From: Streptomyces sp. NBC_01549
GTDB taxonomy: Bacteria > Actinomycetota > Actinomycetes > Streptomycetales > Streptomycetaceae
Reading direction: 5' to 3'
NCBI RefSeq assembly: GCF_026339955.1
Contig: NZ_JAPEPW010000001.1
Location: 5,513,001 to 5,577,000, forward strand
DNA length: 64,000 nucleotides
Positions 55,971-64,000 of this stretch are shown here, in pieces. The number at the start of each line of letters is the position of its first letter. The stretch's first letter is position 1. The notes under the pieces were generated by a model. It had not been told where the DNA came from. It searched no databases and worked only from the letters and a program-made list of their open reading frames with translations. A program made the translations under genes and the position numbers.

Positions 55971-57551
55971 ATGGCACGCTTCAACACCCGTGCGGCGAAG
56001 GCACAGCCGACCTCTCGCGTGACGTCCACCGGCCGCGTGCTGCGCACGCACCAGGGCGGCCGAGGCCAGGAGCGCGACGCGCGCTCCGAGCTCTTCCTGC
56101 TGGCGGTAGCGCACTTCCTCGCGGACACGTTCTACGAGACCCGTGCCGACCGCGACGACCGGTTCGCCGCCCTCGTGCGCGAGCTCGCCGTCGCCGACCC
56201 CACGTGGACGGCCGCCCTGCTGGGCTGGCTGCGCGGCGAGGGCAACCTGCGGACGGCCTCGCTCGTGGGCGCCGCCGAGTACGTGAAGGCACGCCTCGAC
56301 GCGGGCGCCACCGACGGCCCGGCCAACCGCCAGGTCATCGCCTCCGTGCTGCGCCGCCCCGACGAGCCCGGCGAGCTGCTCGCCTACTGGACCTCCCGAT
56401 ACGGCCGCAACGTGCCCAAGCCCGTCAAGCGGGGCATCGCCGACGCCGTACGCCGTCTCTATGGTGAGAAGTCGCTGCTGAAGTACGACACCGCGGCCAA
56501 GGGCTACCGTTTCGGCGACATCCTCAACCTGGTGCACGCGGCGCCCGACCCGGCGAAACCGTGGCAGGGCGACCTGTTCCAATACGCCCTCGACCGGCGC
56601 CACCACCCGGACACCGCGGTGGTGCCCAAGTCGCTGCCCGTCGTGGTGGCCCACCGTGACCTGATGGCGCTGCGGCCCGCCAAGCGGCGCAAGGTCGTCA
56701 CCGGTGCGCACGGCGCACGGCGCCTCGCGGATGCGGGGATGACCTGGGAGGCGCTGGCCGGCTGGCTGCAGGGTCCGATGGACAAGGCGGCCTGGGAGGC
56801 CGTCATTCCGTCCATGGGCGCGATGGCGCTCGTGCGGAACCTGCGGAACTTCGACGAGGCGGGGGTCAGCGACGAGGTGGCGGCTCAGGTCGCCGCCAGG
56901 ATCAGCGACCCGGCGGAGGTGGCGCGCTCGCGGCAGTTTCCCTTCCGCTACCTCGCCGCGTACCAGCACGCGCCCTCGCTGCGCTGGTCGTACCCGCTGG
57001 AGCAGGCGCTCGGCCACTCGCTGGCCAACGTGCCGGCGCTGCCCGGACGCACCCTCGTGCTCGTCGACCGGTCCGGGTCGATGTTCTACTCGCGGCTGTC
57101 GGAGCGCTCGGAGCTCAACCGGGCCGACGCGGCGGCGATCTTCGGAACGGCGCTCGCGCTGCGGGCGGCGGACGCGGATCTCGTCGAGTTCGGCACCAGC
57201 AGCAAGCGCGTGAAGTTCAAGAGGGGCGAGTCGGTGCTGAAGGTGCTGGAGCGCTTCGGCGACCTCGGCGGCACCAACACGAGCGAGGCGGTGCGCGCGC
57301 ACTACAAGAAGCACGACCGGGTGCTCATCGTCACCGACGAGCAGGCCACCTACAGCCACTACGGCGACCCGACCGAGCAGGTCCCGGCGCACGTGCCGGT
57401 CTACACCTGGAACCTGGCCGGCTACCGGGCGGGCCACGGCCCCTCCGGGAGGGCCAACAGGCACACCTTCGGCGGCCTCTCGGACGCGGCCTTCCGGATG
57501 GTGCCCTTGCTGGAGTCGGCGCGGGACGCCGACTGGCCGTGGACCGGATAG
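55971..57551 (+). CDS. rsr: TROVE-domain protein Rsr (Ro60 orthologue)
   Basis: 526 residues from ATG 55971 (GGGGGA 8 nt upstream). The TROVE HEAT-repeat ring spans about residues 15-350 (FLADTFYETRADRDDRFAALVRELAVADPTWTAALLGWLR, LRTASLVGAAEYVKARL, RYGRNVPKPVKRGIADAVRRLY, then MGAMALVRNLRNFDEAGVSDEV). The C-terminal von Willebrand A domain (about 355-526) has an intact MIDAS, LVDRSGSM, plus GGTNTSEAV and VLIVTDEQATYSHYG. Ro proteins bind Y RNAs on their surface and misfolded RNAs in the ring; in Deinococcus the Y RNA tethers Rsr to PNPase. Three Y-like RNAs lie directly upstream. Confidence 0.95.
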   Translation: MARFNTRAAKAQPTSRVTSTGRVLRTHQGGRGQERDARSELFLLAVAHFLADTFYETRADRDDRFAALVRELAVADPTWTAALLGWLRGEGNLRTASLVGAAEYVKARLDAGATDGPANRQVIASVLRRPDEPGELLAYWTSRYGRNVPKPVKRGIADAVRRLYGEKSLLKYDTAAKGYRFGDILNLVHAAPDPAKPWQGDLFQYALDRRHHPDTAVVPKSLPVVVAHRDLMALRPAKRRKVVTGAHGARRLADAGMTWEALAGWLQGPMDKAAWEAVIPSMGAMALVRNLRNFDEAGVSDEVAAQVAARISDPAEVARSRQFPFRYLAAYQHAPSLRWSYPLEQALGHSLANVPALPGRTLVLVDRSGSMFYSRLSERSELNRADAAAIFGTALALRAADADLVEFGTSSKRVKFKRGESVLKVLERFGDLGGTNTSEAVRAHYKKHDRVLIVTDEQATYSHYGDPTEQVPAHVPVYTWNLAGYRAGHGPSGRANRHTFGGLSDAAFRMVPLLESARDADWPWTG

Positions 57552-57565
57552 CCGATCGTGCATGT

Positions 57566-57595
57566 GTGCGGCCCGTACCTCGGTGCGGGCCGCAC
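57566..57595 (+). terminator. terminator after rsr
   Basis: 10-bp stem GTGCGGCCCG/CGGGCCGCAC with further inner pairs (ACC/GGT), 15 nt after the rsr stop. Confidence 0.8.
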
Positions 57596-57610
57596 TCTTG
57601 TGCGGAACGG

Positions 57611-57635
57611 GAACTGATATTTAACATTTCAGTTC
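57611..57635. promoter_or_regulatory. palindromic operator abutting the gntR start
   Basis: GAACTGA (57611-57617) and TCAGTTC (57629-57635) around an A/T-rich spacer, ending one base before the ATG at 57636. No ribosome site is possible in this arrangement, so the message is probably leaderless and GntR autoregulated. Confidence 0.65.
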
Positions 57636-58286
57636 ATGGAGGCGATACGACCCGTGCGCCGGACCCTGCTGAGGGAACGCGCGTACGAAGCGATACGGGA
57701 CGCCATCGTGGCCGGTGAGCTCGCACCGGGCGCGGTGGTGCGCGACGCCGAGCTCGCCGAGCTGCTCGGGCTGTCGCGGGCGCCGGTGCGCGAGGCCTTC
57801 TCCCGGCTGGTCGACGAGGGGCTGCTGGAGTCCAAGCCGCAGAGCTACACGCGGGTGACCCCCCTGGTGACCGCCGACGTACGGGACGCGGCGGCCGTGG
57901 TCGGCGCCATGCACGAGCTGGCCGCGCGCACGGCGGTCCCCCGGCTGGAAGCGCCGCACATCGAGGTGATGCGCGAGGCCAACGTGCGCTTCGCGGACGC
58001 TGTGCGCGCCGGTGACGTGGACGCCGCCCTGATGGCCGACGACGAGTTGCACGACGTACTGATACGGGTGAGCGGCAATCGTGCCGCCGCCGCCACCGTC
58101 GCCCGCTACACCCCACTGATCCGCCGTCTGGAACGGCGCCGCTTCGGTGAGGGCGGCAACTGCCGTTCGGCGGGCCTGCACGACGAGCTGATCGACGCCT
58201 GTGCCGAAGGGGACGTGGCCGCCGCCGTCCGCGTCACCGCGGAGATCTGGGGCGCGCTCGAAGACCTGGCCGATGTCGAACCCTGA
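57636..58286 (+). CDS. GntR-family regulator (FadR/FCD type)
   Basis: 216 residues. N-terminal HTH RERAYEAIRDAIVAGELAPGAVVRDAELAELLGLSRAPVREAFSRLVDEGLL; C-terminal FCD domain with metal-ligand-type Asp and His residues (MADDELHDVLIRVSGN, GLHDELIDACAEGD). The acdS start lies 14 nt after its stop, so it almost certainly controls acdS; GntR regulators beside acdS are known in actinobacteria, in contrast to the Lrp-type AcdR of proteobacteria. Confidence 0.93.
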   Translation: MEAIRPVRRTLLRERAYEAIRDAIVAGELAPGAVVRDAELAELLGLSRAPVREAFSRLVDEGLLESKPQSYTRVTPLVTADVRDAAAVVGAMHELAARTAVPRLEAPHIEVMREANVRFADAVRAGDVDAALMADDELHDVLIRVSGNRAAAATVARYTPLIRRLERRRFGEGGNCRSAGLHDELIDACAEGDVAAAVRVTAEIWGALEDLADVEP

Positions 58287-58299
58287 TGCGGGAGGACCC

Positions 58300-59316
58300 A
58301 TGTCCCTTTCCTCGTACGAGCGTTACCCCCTGCTCTTCGGGCCCTCGCCCGTGCATCCGCTGGAGCGCCTGACCGAGCACCTCGGCGGTGCCTCCCTGTG
58401 GGCCAAGCGGGAGGACTGCAACTCCGGAATCGCGTACGGCGGGAACAAGACCCGCAAGCTGGAGTACCTCGTCGCCGACGCGCTCGCCCAGGGCTGCGAC
58501 ACCCTCGTCTCGATCGGTGGAGTGCAGTCCAACCACACCCGCCAGGTCGCGGCCGTCGCCGCCCTTGCCGGGCTCAAGTGCGTGCTGGTGCAGGAGAGTT
58601 GGGTGGAGTGGCCCGACTCCGTGTACGACAAGGTCGGCAACATCCTCATCAGCCGCCTCGCCGGGGCCGACGTACGGCTGGTGCGGGCCGGGTTCGGGAT
58701 CGGCTTCAAGGAGAGCTGGGAGCAGGCGCTGCGGGAGGTCGAGGAGGGCGGCGGCAAGCCGTACGCCATTCCGGCCGGGGCGTCGGACCATCCGCTGGGC
58801 GGTCTCGGGTTCGCCGGGTGGGCTTATGAAGTGGCCGAGCAGGAGCGGGAGTTGGGGGTTTTTTTCGACACCGTCGTGGTGTGCTCCGTGACCGGGTCGA
58901 CCCAGGCGGGCATGGTCGCCGGGTTCGCGGCCCTGGAGGAGGCGGGCGGGCGGCCGCGGCGCGTCCTGGGGATCGACGCGTCGGCGGCGCCCGCCCGCAC
59001 CCGTGAGCAGATCGCGCGGATCGCGCACGGCACCGGGCGGCTCATCGGCGTACAGAAGGAGTTGACGGAGGCGGACGTCGAGCTGGACGAGCGGTACCAC
59101 GCGGGCACGTACGGGATTCCGGACGAGGCCACGCTGGAGGCGATGCGGCTCGCGGCGCGCACCGAGGGGATGGTCACCGACCCCGTGTACGAGGGCAAGT
59201 CGATGGCCGGGATGGTGGATCTGGTGGCGCGGGGGGAGATCGGGCGGGAGTCCACCGTGCTCTACGCCCACCTGGGCGGGCAGCCCGCGTTGAACGCGTA
59301 CAGCGCGTTGTTCTAA
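58300..59316 (+). CDS. acdS: 1-aminocyclopropane-1-carboxylate deaminase
   Basis: 338 residues, the standard length, with GGGAGGA 5 nt upstream. PLP enzyme that opens the ring of the ethylene precursor ACC to give ammonia and 2-oxobutyrate. PLP lysine in YGGNKTRKLEYL, SIGGVQSNHTRQVAAVAA, and VYEGKSMAGMVDLV with the Tyr-Glu pair that separates ACC deaminases from D-cysteine desulfhydrases (which have a Thr-Gly there). It suggests a plant-associated or rhizosphere lifestyle. Confidence 0.92.
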   Translation: MSLSSYERYPLLFGPSPVHPLERLTEHLGGASLWAKREDCNSGIAYGGNKTRKLEYLVADALAQGCDTLVSIGGVQSNHTRQVAAVAALAGLKCVLVQESWVEWPDSVYDKVGNILISRLAGADVRLVRAGFGIGFKESWEQALREVEEGGGKPYAIPAGASDHPLGGLGFAGWAYEVAEQERELGVFFDTVVVCSVTGSTQAGMVAGFAALEEAGGRPRRVLGIDASAAPARTREQIARIAHGTGRLIGVQKELTEADVELDERYHAGTYGIPDEATLEAMRLAARTEGMVTDPVYEGKSMAGMVDLVARGEIGRESTVLYAHLGGQPALNAYSALF

Positions 59317-59346
59317 GCGGTGGGCTTCTTCAGGTGGTGGGTTTCT

Positions 59347-60789
59347 TCAGGCCGTGGGCTTCGGCCTGGTGCCTGTGATCACGAACGCCGACACCAGCAG
59401 GGCGGTCAGCGCGACCAGTGAGCCGATGCCGAACGCGCGGGCCGCCCCCTCGGTGAGGATGTCGGACGGTGAGCCGTGCGCGTGCCGGGTCGCCGTGCCG
59501 AAGACCGTGACCAGGATGGAGAGACCGAGGGTGCCGCCGAGCCACTGCAGGGTCTGCAGCAGGCCGGAGGCGGCGCCCGCCTCCCGTGGCTCGACACCCG
59601 CGAGAATCGTCGCGTTGAGCGGCATGAAACTCAGGCCGACTCCCACACCCATCAGCACCAGCGGGCCGAACAGGCCGGTGAGGTAGCCGTCGTCGGGCCG
59701 CAGCCGCCACAGCCACGCGGTCGCGACGACGAGCAGGGCCATCCCGGTGAGCAGTACCGGCTTGGCGCCGAGCCGGGCGAGCAGCCGGGGCACGAAGCGT
59801 ACGACCGTGAACATCGCCAGGGTCATGGGCAGGAAGGCGAATCCCGCGCGGAGCGGGCTGTAGCCCAGGACCTGCTGGCAGATCAGGGTGAGGAAGTAGA
59901 ACGCGCCGAACATGCCCGCGGGCAGCAGCAGTACGCCCGCGTAGCCGCCCGCGCGGTTGCGGTTCGCGAGCAGGCGCAGCGGCATGATCGGCTGGTCCGC
60001 GCGGGACTCGATCAGGGTGAAGCCCACCAGCAGGGCCGCCGCCGAGCTGAAGCCCAGCAGCGCCTGGGTGTCGGTCCAGCCCGCCTCCGAGACCCGGATG
60101 AACGCGTACACCAGCGATGTCATCCCGGCCGTGCCGGCGAGCGCCCCCGCCGCGTCGAACCGGCCCGCGTGGCGCGGGGTCTCGGTGACGAAGCGGGGCA
60201 GGGCGACGGCGACCGCGACGCCGATCGGTACGTTGATCAGCAGGGCCCAGCGCCAGGACGCCCAGGAGGTGAGCATGCCGCCGAGGACCAGGCCGATGGA
60301 GGCGCCGATGCCCGCCATCGACGCGTAGACGCCCAGGGCGTGGTGGCGGCGCGGGCCGTCGGGGAAGTTCGTGGTGATCAGGGCGAGGGTGCTGGGGGCG
60401 GTGAGGGCGGCGCCGACGCCCTGGAGGGCGCGGGCGGTAAGCAGCCAGGCGCTTTCGGTGGCGAGACCGCCGAGCAGGGAGGATCCGGCGAAGAGCAGGA
60501 CGCCGATGGTCAGGGTGCGGCGGCGGCCGGCGATGTCGCCGACCCGGCCGCCGAGGAGGAGCAGGCCGCCGAAGGTGAGCGTGTAGGCGTTGAGGACCCA
60601 GGAGAGGCCGGTCCTGCTGAAGTCCAGGTCCTTCTGGATGTCGGGTAACGCGACGTTGACGACGGTGGAGTCCACGCCGACCATCAGGTAGGCGGTGACG
60701 ATGACGAACAGGACGGCGCCGAGCCTGGCGCGTTGGGGTGGTGGGGAGAGAGCGTCGGCGGTGGTGGACGGTGCGGACGAGGTGGACAC
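59347..60789 (-). CDS. MFS drug transporter, DHA2 (14-helix) family
   Basis: 480 residues from GTG 60789, with GGGAG 7 nt upstream (the frame remains open beyond but lacks a site). Motif D1 LFVIVTAYLMVGVDSTVVNVALPDIQKDL and motif A LLLGGRVGDIAGRRRTL and motif C GVYASMAGIGASIGLVLGGMLTSWASWRWALLINVPIG place it in the EmrB/QacA group of proton-driven drug exporters. Divergent from the tetR gene at 60927, which probably represses it. Confidence 0.94.
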   Translation of the reverse strand: MSTSSAPSTTADALSPPPQRARLGAVLFVIVTAYLMVGVDSTVVNVALPDIQKDLDFSRTGLSWVLNAYTLTFGGLLLLGGRVGDIAGRRRTLTIGVLLFAGSSLLGGLATESAWLLTARALQGVGAALTAPSTLALITTNFPDGPRRHHALGVYASMAGIGASIGLVLGGMLTSWASWRWALLINVPIGVAVAVALPRFVTETPRHAGRFDAAGALAGTAGMTSLVYAFIRVSEAGWTDTQALLGFSSAAALLVGFTLIESRADQPIMPLRLLANRNRAGGYAGVLLLPAGMFGAFYFLTLICQQVLGYSPLRAGFAFLPMTLAMFTVVRFVPRLLARLGAKPVLLTGMALLVVATAWLWRLRPDDGYLTGLFGPLVLMGVGVGLSFMPLNATILAGVEPREAGAASGLLQTLQWLGGTLGLSILVTVFGTATRHAHGSPSDILTEGAARAFGIGSLVALTALLVSAFVITGTRPKPTA

Positions 60790-60858
60790 GGTGTTCTCCC
60801 GGTCTGGCGTCCCCGGATGAAGGTGCACACGGGCAGCACGGACTGCCCGCGAGATAAG

Positions 60859-60907
60859 CGGGGACTGTCTCCGTTTAACCCTCGCTAAGATACGGAGGGG
60901 GTCCCCG
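60859..60907. promoter_or_regulatory. 49-bp two-tier palindrome between MFS and tetR genes
   Basis: Outer arms CGGGGAC/GTCCCCG (60859-60865, 60901-60907) and inner arms CTCCGT/ACGGAG (60869-60874, 60892-60897) share one centre with matched 3-nt gaps. The site sits 19 nt before the tetR start and 69 nt before the MFS start; likely the TetR operator controlling both. Confidence 0.75.
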
Positions 60908-60926
60908 GTTCGCAAGGAGTATCTGA

Positions 60927-61493
60927 ATGACGCAGGTCAAGCCCATGCGCGCGGACGCTCGGCGCAACTATGAGCGGTTGCTGAAGGTGGCGGCCGAGGC
61001 GTTCGCCGAACATGGGGAAGGCGCGTCGCTCGATGACATCGCCAAGCGGGCGGGCGTCGGGTCGGGCACGCTGTACCGGCACTTCCCGACGCGGCAGGCG
61101 CTGTTGGAGGCTGCCTACGTCGACCGGATCGAGGCGCTCGGGGCGCGGGCCGACGAGATCGCGAAGGAACTGCCCCCGGGCGAGGCGCTGGCGCAGTGGC
61201 TCTACGAGCTGTGTGTCGGCACGATCCAGGTGCGCGGCATGAAGGCCCTGCTGGGCTCGGCCGTCACGGACGGCAGCAATGCCGCGGTCACGGCCTGCGC
61301 CACGTCCATGAAGGGGGCGGCGGCGCGGCTGGTCGAGGCGGCGCAGCGGGAGGGAACCCTGCGTCAGGACATCGAGCCGATCGAGATCCTGCGGCTGGCC
61401 CACGGGATTTCCACGGCCTCGGAGCTGGCGAACGGGCAGGGCGAGCAGATCCGCCGGTATCTGTCCCTGCTGACGGAGGGGCTGCGGGCGTAG
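60927..61493 (+). CDS. TetR-family regulator
   Basis: 188 residues. HTH: DARRNYERLLKVAAEAFAEHGEGASLDDIAKRAGVGSGTLYRHFPTRQALLEAAYVDRIEALG; C-terminal helices match the SbtR-like/TetR_C class (MKALLGSAVTDGSNAAVTACATSMKGAAARLVEAAQREGTLR). Divergent from the DHA2 exporter with a shared palindrome, so it should regulate drug export. Confidence 0.94.
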   Translation: MTQVKPMRADARRNYERLLKVAAEAFAEHGEGASLDDIAKRAGVGSGTLYRHFPTRQALLEAAYVDRIEALGARADEIAKELPPGEALAQWLYELCVGTIQVRGMKALLGSAVTDGSNAAVTACATSMKGAAARLVEAAQREGTLRQDIEPIEILRLAHGISTASELANGQGEQIRRYLSLLTEGLRA

Positions 61494-61692
61494 CGACGGA
61501 GGGTTCTCCGGCGGTGCGTTGTCCGGTGGTGCGCCTACCTCCGGTGGGTGGGTCGGGGCCGTAGCGGTGCGTCGAGCCCGTGGCCGCTGGATCAGACGTG
61601 GGCCAGGCAAGGGAGCCGCTGCTCGATCCGAACGTAAGCGACGGGCTTGCGACGCACCGCCACGGCCCCTTCGGAGGGTGGGCGGCCGCGGG

Positions 61693-62895
61693 TCAGAGGG
61701 CCTGGGCCGCGGGCTTCACCATGCCGCGGACCGTACGCGACTTCACGAAGTCGCCCATGGCCGTCATCTCCCACTCGCCGGAGAATTGCTTGATCATCTT
61801 GGCCATCATCACGCCGGTCTGGGCCTCGGCGCCGGTGAGGTCGAAGCGGACCAGCTCCTCGCCGGTGGCGGCGTCCAGCAGGCGGCAGTAGGCCTTGGCG
61901 ACCTCGGTGAACTTCTGGCCGGAGAAGGAGTTGACCGTGAAGACCAGGCCGGTCGCCTCCGGGGGGATGCGGCCGAGGTCGACCACGATCACCTCGTCGT
62001 CACCGCCGCCCTCGCCCGTGAGGTTGTCGCCGGAGTGCTTGATCGCGCCGTTCAGGATGGACAGCTTGCCGAAGTAGCAGCTGTCGATGTGGTTGCGCTG
62101 CGGGCCGTAGGCGATGACCGAGGCGTCCAGGTCGATGTCCTTGCCGCGGAACGCGGGCTCCCAGCCGAGGCCCATCTTGACCTGGGAGAGCAGCGGGCGG
62201 CCGCCCTTGACCAGGGAGACCGTCTGGTTCTTCTGGAGGCTGACGCGGCCCTTGTCGAGGTTGATCTTTCCGGCGCCGATCGGCGGTGCGGCGGGCGGGG
62301 TGGGAGGGGCCGGAGGGGTCACGGGGGTTTGCATGGGGGGTGCGGGCGGGGTCGCGGGTGCGGTTACGGGCTGGGCCGCCGGGGCGGGTGCGGGTTCCTC
62401 CACCGAGACGCCGAAGTCCGTGGCGATGCCCGCCAGGCCGTTCGCGTATCCCTGGCCCACCGCGCGGGCCTTCCACGCGCCGTTGCGGAGGTAGACCTCC
62501 ACGACCACCAGTGCCGTCTCGGTGCCCAGTTGCGGGGGCGTGAACGTGCCCAGGACGCTGTTGTCGTCCGCGTTGCGGATCGTGGCTGTCGGTTCGATGC
62601 CCTGGAAGGTCTGGCCCGCGGCATCCGGGCTCGCGGTGACCACGATCTTCTCGATGCCCGGGGGGATGGCGCCGGTGTCGACGGTGATCGCGTCGGGTGC
62701 CGCACCGCCGCCCGAGCGGTATGTCACGCCGGGGCCGGTTGGTTGGTTGTAGAAGATGAAGTCGTCGTCGGAGCGCACCTTGCCGTCGGCGGTGAGCAGC
62801 AGGCCCGATACGTCGAGCCGCACCGGGGCGGCGACGTCCACCGTCACGCGCGCGGCGGAGAGAGGGATGTTCGAGCCGGGGGTCATAGCTGTCAT
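61693..62895 (-). CDS. TerD-domain protein with two TerD modules
   Basis: 400 residues from ATG 62895 (another ATG at 62886 is possible). The first module (about 1-175) includes LLLTADGKVRSDDDFIFYNQPTGPGVTY and the calcium-binding DDNSVLGTF region. A Pro/Ala linker (about 178-225) leads to a second module GKINLDKGRVSLQKNQTVSLVK, LGWEPAFRGKDIDLDASVIAYG, GGGDDEVIVVDL and FVKSRTVRGMVKPA. TerD proteins bind calcium and act in tellurite and stress resistance; Streptomyces has many, linked to development. No other ter gene is adjacent here. Confidence 0.92.
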   Translation of the reverse strand: MTAMTPGSNIPLSAARVTVDVAAPVRLDVSGLLLTADGKVRSDDDFIFYNQPTGPGVTYRSGGGAAPDAITVDTGAIPPGIEKIVVTASPDAAGQTFQGIEPTATIRNADDNSVLGTFTPPQLGTETALVVVEVYLRNGAWKARAVGQGYANGLAGIATDFGVSVEEPAPAPAAQPVTAPATPPAPPMQTPVTPPAPPTPPAAPPIGAGKINLDKGRVSLQKNQTVSLVKGGRPLLSQVKMGLGWEPAFRGKDIDLDASVIAYGPQRNHIDSCYFGKLSILNGAIKHSGDNLTGEGGGDDEVIVVDLGRIPPEATGLVFTVNSFSGQKFTEVAKAYCRLLDAATGEELVRFDLTGAEAQTGVMMAKMIKQFSGEWEMTAMGDFVKSRTVRGMVKPAAQAL

Positions 62896-62987
62896 GTCGG
62901 GTGAACGAGCGAGACTATTTTGCCGTTCCCTTACCAAGCGGCCAATTGGTGGAACCCCGAAACCCCGGCCCGAATCCCTCTGATTTT

Positions 62988-63977
62988 CTACGGAACCACC
63001 ACGATCTTCCTGCCGATGCCCGCCGCGAACTGCTCCAACGCCTGCGGATACCGCTCCAGCGCGATCCGGTCGCTGATGAAGATCTCCGGGTCGAGCACGC
63101 CGTTCGCGAACAGTTCCGCCGCCCGCTCGAAGCTGTGCAGCACCGCCATCGAACCGGTGATGGTGATCTCCTGGTTGTAGATGCGGTACGGGTCGATCGT
63201 CACGCGGGTCGCGTAGTCGGCGACCCCGAACTGGAGGAACGTGCCCGCCTTCGCCACCCGGTCCAGGCCGTCCTGGATCGCCGCCGCGTTGCCGGTGGCG
63301 TCGACGACGAGGTCCCAGCCCTGCGGCCGGTCCAGCTCGTCCGCGTTCGCCGCCGACCCGGAGACGCCGAGCGTGCGGGCCGTCTCCAGGCGGGCCGGGT
63401 TCAGGTCCACGATGTCCACGCTCGCCGCGCCGGTGCGCTTGGCCAGCTCCAGCATCATCAGGCCCATCGTCCCGGAGCCGTAGATCAGGACATGGGCGCC
63501 GAGACGGGACCGCAGGACGTCGTAGCCGCGCACCGCGCAGGACAGCGGCTCCACGAGTGCGGCGTCCTGGGTGCGTACGTGCTCGGGCAGCTTGACGCAG
63601 TTCGCCACCGGGGCCACCGCGTACTGCGCGGCCCCGCCCGCCGTGGTGACGCCGATCGCGGCCCAGCGTTCGCAGAGGTTGTTGTGGCCCGAACGGCACT
63701 GTCGGCACTCGTAGCAGTACAGGGACGGGTCCACCGCCACCTGGTCGCCGACCGCGAGCTCGGTGACCTGGGAGCCGACCCCGACCACCTCCCCGGCGAA
63801 CTCGTGGCCCGGCACGATCGGCAGCTTGGGCGCGAACTCGCCCTGGAGGATGTGCAGGTCCGTGCCGCACAGGCCGCAGGCGGCGACCTCGACGACGACC
63901 TCACGGGGGCCTGGCGTCGGGTCCGGGACCTCGGTGACGACGGCGCGGCCCACGGACTCGATGACGGCGGCCTTCAT
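62988..63977 (-). CDS. zinc-dependent alcohol dehydrogenase (sorbitol dehydrogenase-like)
   Basis: 329 residues from ATG 63977. MDR family: catalytic zinc ligands in CGLCGTDLH and GHEFAGEVVGVG, a four-Cys structural zinc site (CYECRQCRSGHNNLC), and the Rossmann loop LIYGSGTMGLMMLELAKRTGA. Its start overlaps the stop of an upstream gene by 4 nt. If that gene is a sugar permease, this enzyme may oxidise an imported polyol. Confidence 0.93.
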   Translation of the reverse strand: MKAAVIESVGRAVVTEVPDPTPGPREVVVEVAACGLCGTDLHILQGEFAPKLPIVPGHEFAGEVVGVGSQVTELAVGDQVAVDPSLYCYECRQCRSGHNNLCERWAAIGVTTAGGAAQYAVAPVANCVKLPEHVRTQDAALVEPLSCAVRGYDVLRSRLGAHVLIYGSGTMGLMMLELAKRTGAASVDIVDLNPARLETARTLGVSGSAANADELDRPQGWDLVVDATGNAAAIQDGLDRVAKAGTFLQFGVADYATRVTIDPYRIYNQEITITGSMAVLHSFERAAELFANGVLDPEIFISDRIALERYPQALEQFAAGIGRKIVVVP

Positions 63978-64000
63978 TTGACGGCTCCCAAGGACAGGCC
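63974..64000 (-). CDS. C-terminal end of an upstream gene, possibly a sugar ABC permease
   Basis: Only eight codons before the stop are in the window (GLSLGAVK). Endings of this kind are common in MalG-type carbohydrate permeases, and the ATGA overlap with the dehydrogenase start supports an operon. Identification is tentative because so little is visible. Confidence 0.4.
   Translation of the reverse strand, partial: GLSLGAVK

Overview
The window comes from a high-GC actinomycete, almost certainly a Streptomyces chromosome core. The evidence is strong third-position G/C bias, frequent GTG/TTG starts, many ATGA/GTGA stop-start overlaps, and a gene order (pgk-tpiA-secG-RbpA family-pgi; pgl-opcA-zwf-tal-tkt; ctaB; ctaA; sufR-BD-CSU-T; dapD) that I recall from other Streptomyces. 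Products were assigned by reading translated sequence and motifs; no database search was run.

Layout. 1-5.7 kb: glycolysis (partial pgk, tpiA, pgi) with secG, an RbpA-family RNA polymerase-binding protein and an MFS exporter. 5.8-10.3 kb: a membrane protein and a PadR-controlled FtsX-type ABC system. 10.4-17.2 kb: an alpha-glucoside-type sugar uptake cluster (two solute-binding proteins, a GH13 glucosidase, two permeases, one with a large extracellular insert). 17.3-23.9 kb: the pentose phosphate operon on the minus strand (tkt, tal, zwf, opcA, pgl). 24.2-30.7 kb: haem O and haem A synthases, an ABC-2 exporter, an amidohydrolase and an AAC(3)-family acetyltransferase. 30.8-37.5 kb: the SufR-controlled Fe-S assembly operon. 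37.5-42.1 kb: a secreted AbfB-like protein, a decayed sulfotransferase carrying a small MITE, an SMR efflux gene with its TetR regulator, and dapD. 42.1-46.9 kb: a rifamycin-defence pair (helR-like RNA polymerase helicase and rifamycin glycosyltransferase) behind a rifamycin-associated element, then dapA. 47-57.6 kb: hypothetical genes, an ArsR-type regulator with an SRPBCC partner, a secreted nuclease, a gene flanked by GC-rich minisatellites, a Tat-exported PhoX-like protein behind a PHO box, then an Rsr (Ro60/TROVE) locus. 57.6-64 kb: GntR-acdS, a TetR/MFS pair, a double TerD protein and an alcohol dehydrogenase.

The most interesting part is 55.49-57.55 kb. The gap before the TROVE-protein gene holds three tandem RNAs that share a Ro-binding-type stem (5' strand GGTGCG..GGC, 3' strand CTTGA/CCTGA then a closing helix). 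Two of them carry a tRNA-like module in circularly permuted order: T-arm, acceptor 3' strand, short loop, acceptor 5' strand, D-arm. This fits bacterial Y RNAs of the YrlA type next to their Rsr partner, here as a three-member cassette that ordinary tRNA finders would miss.

Several regulators appear to control themselves through palindromes that touch the start codon (SMR/TetR, GntR, SufR), suggesting leaderless transcripts in which the operator covers the transcription start.
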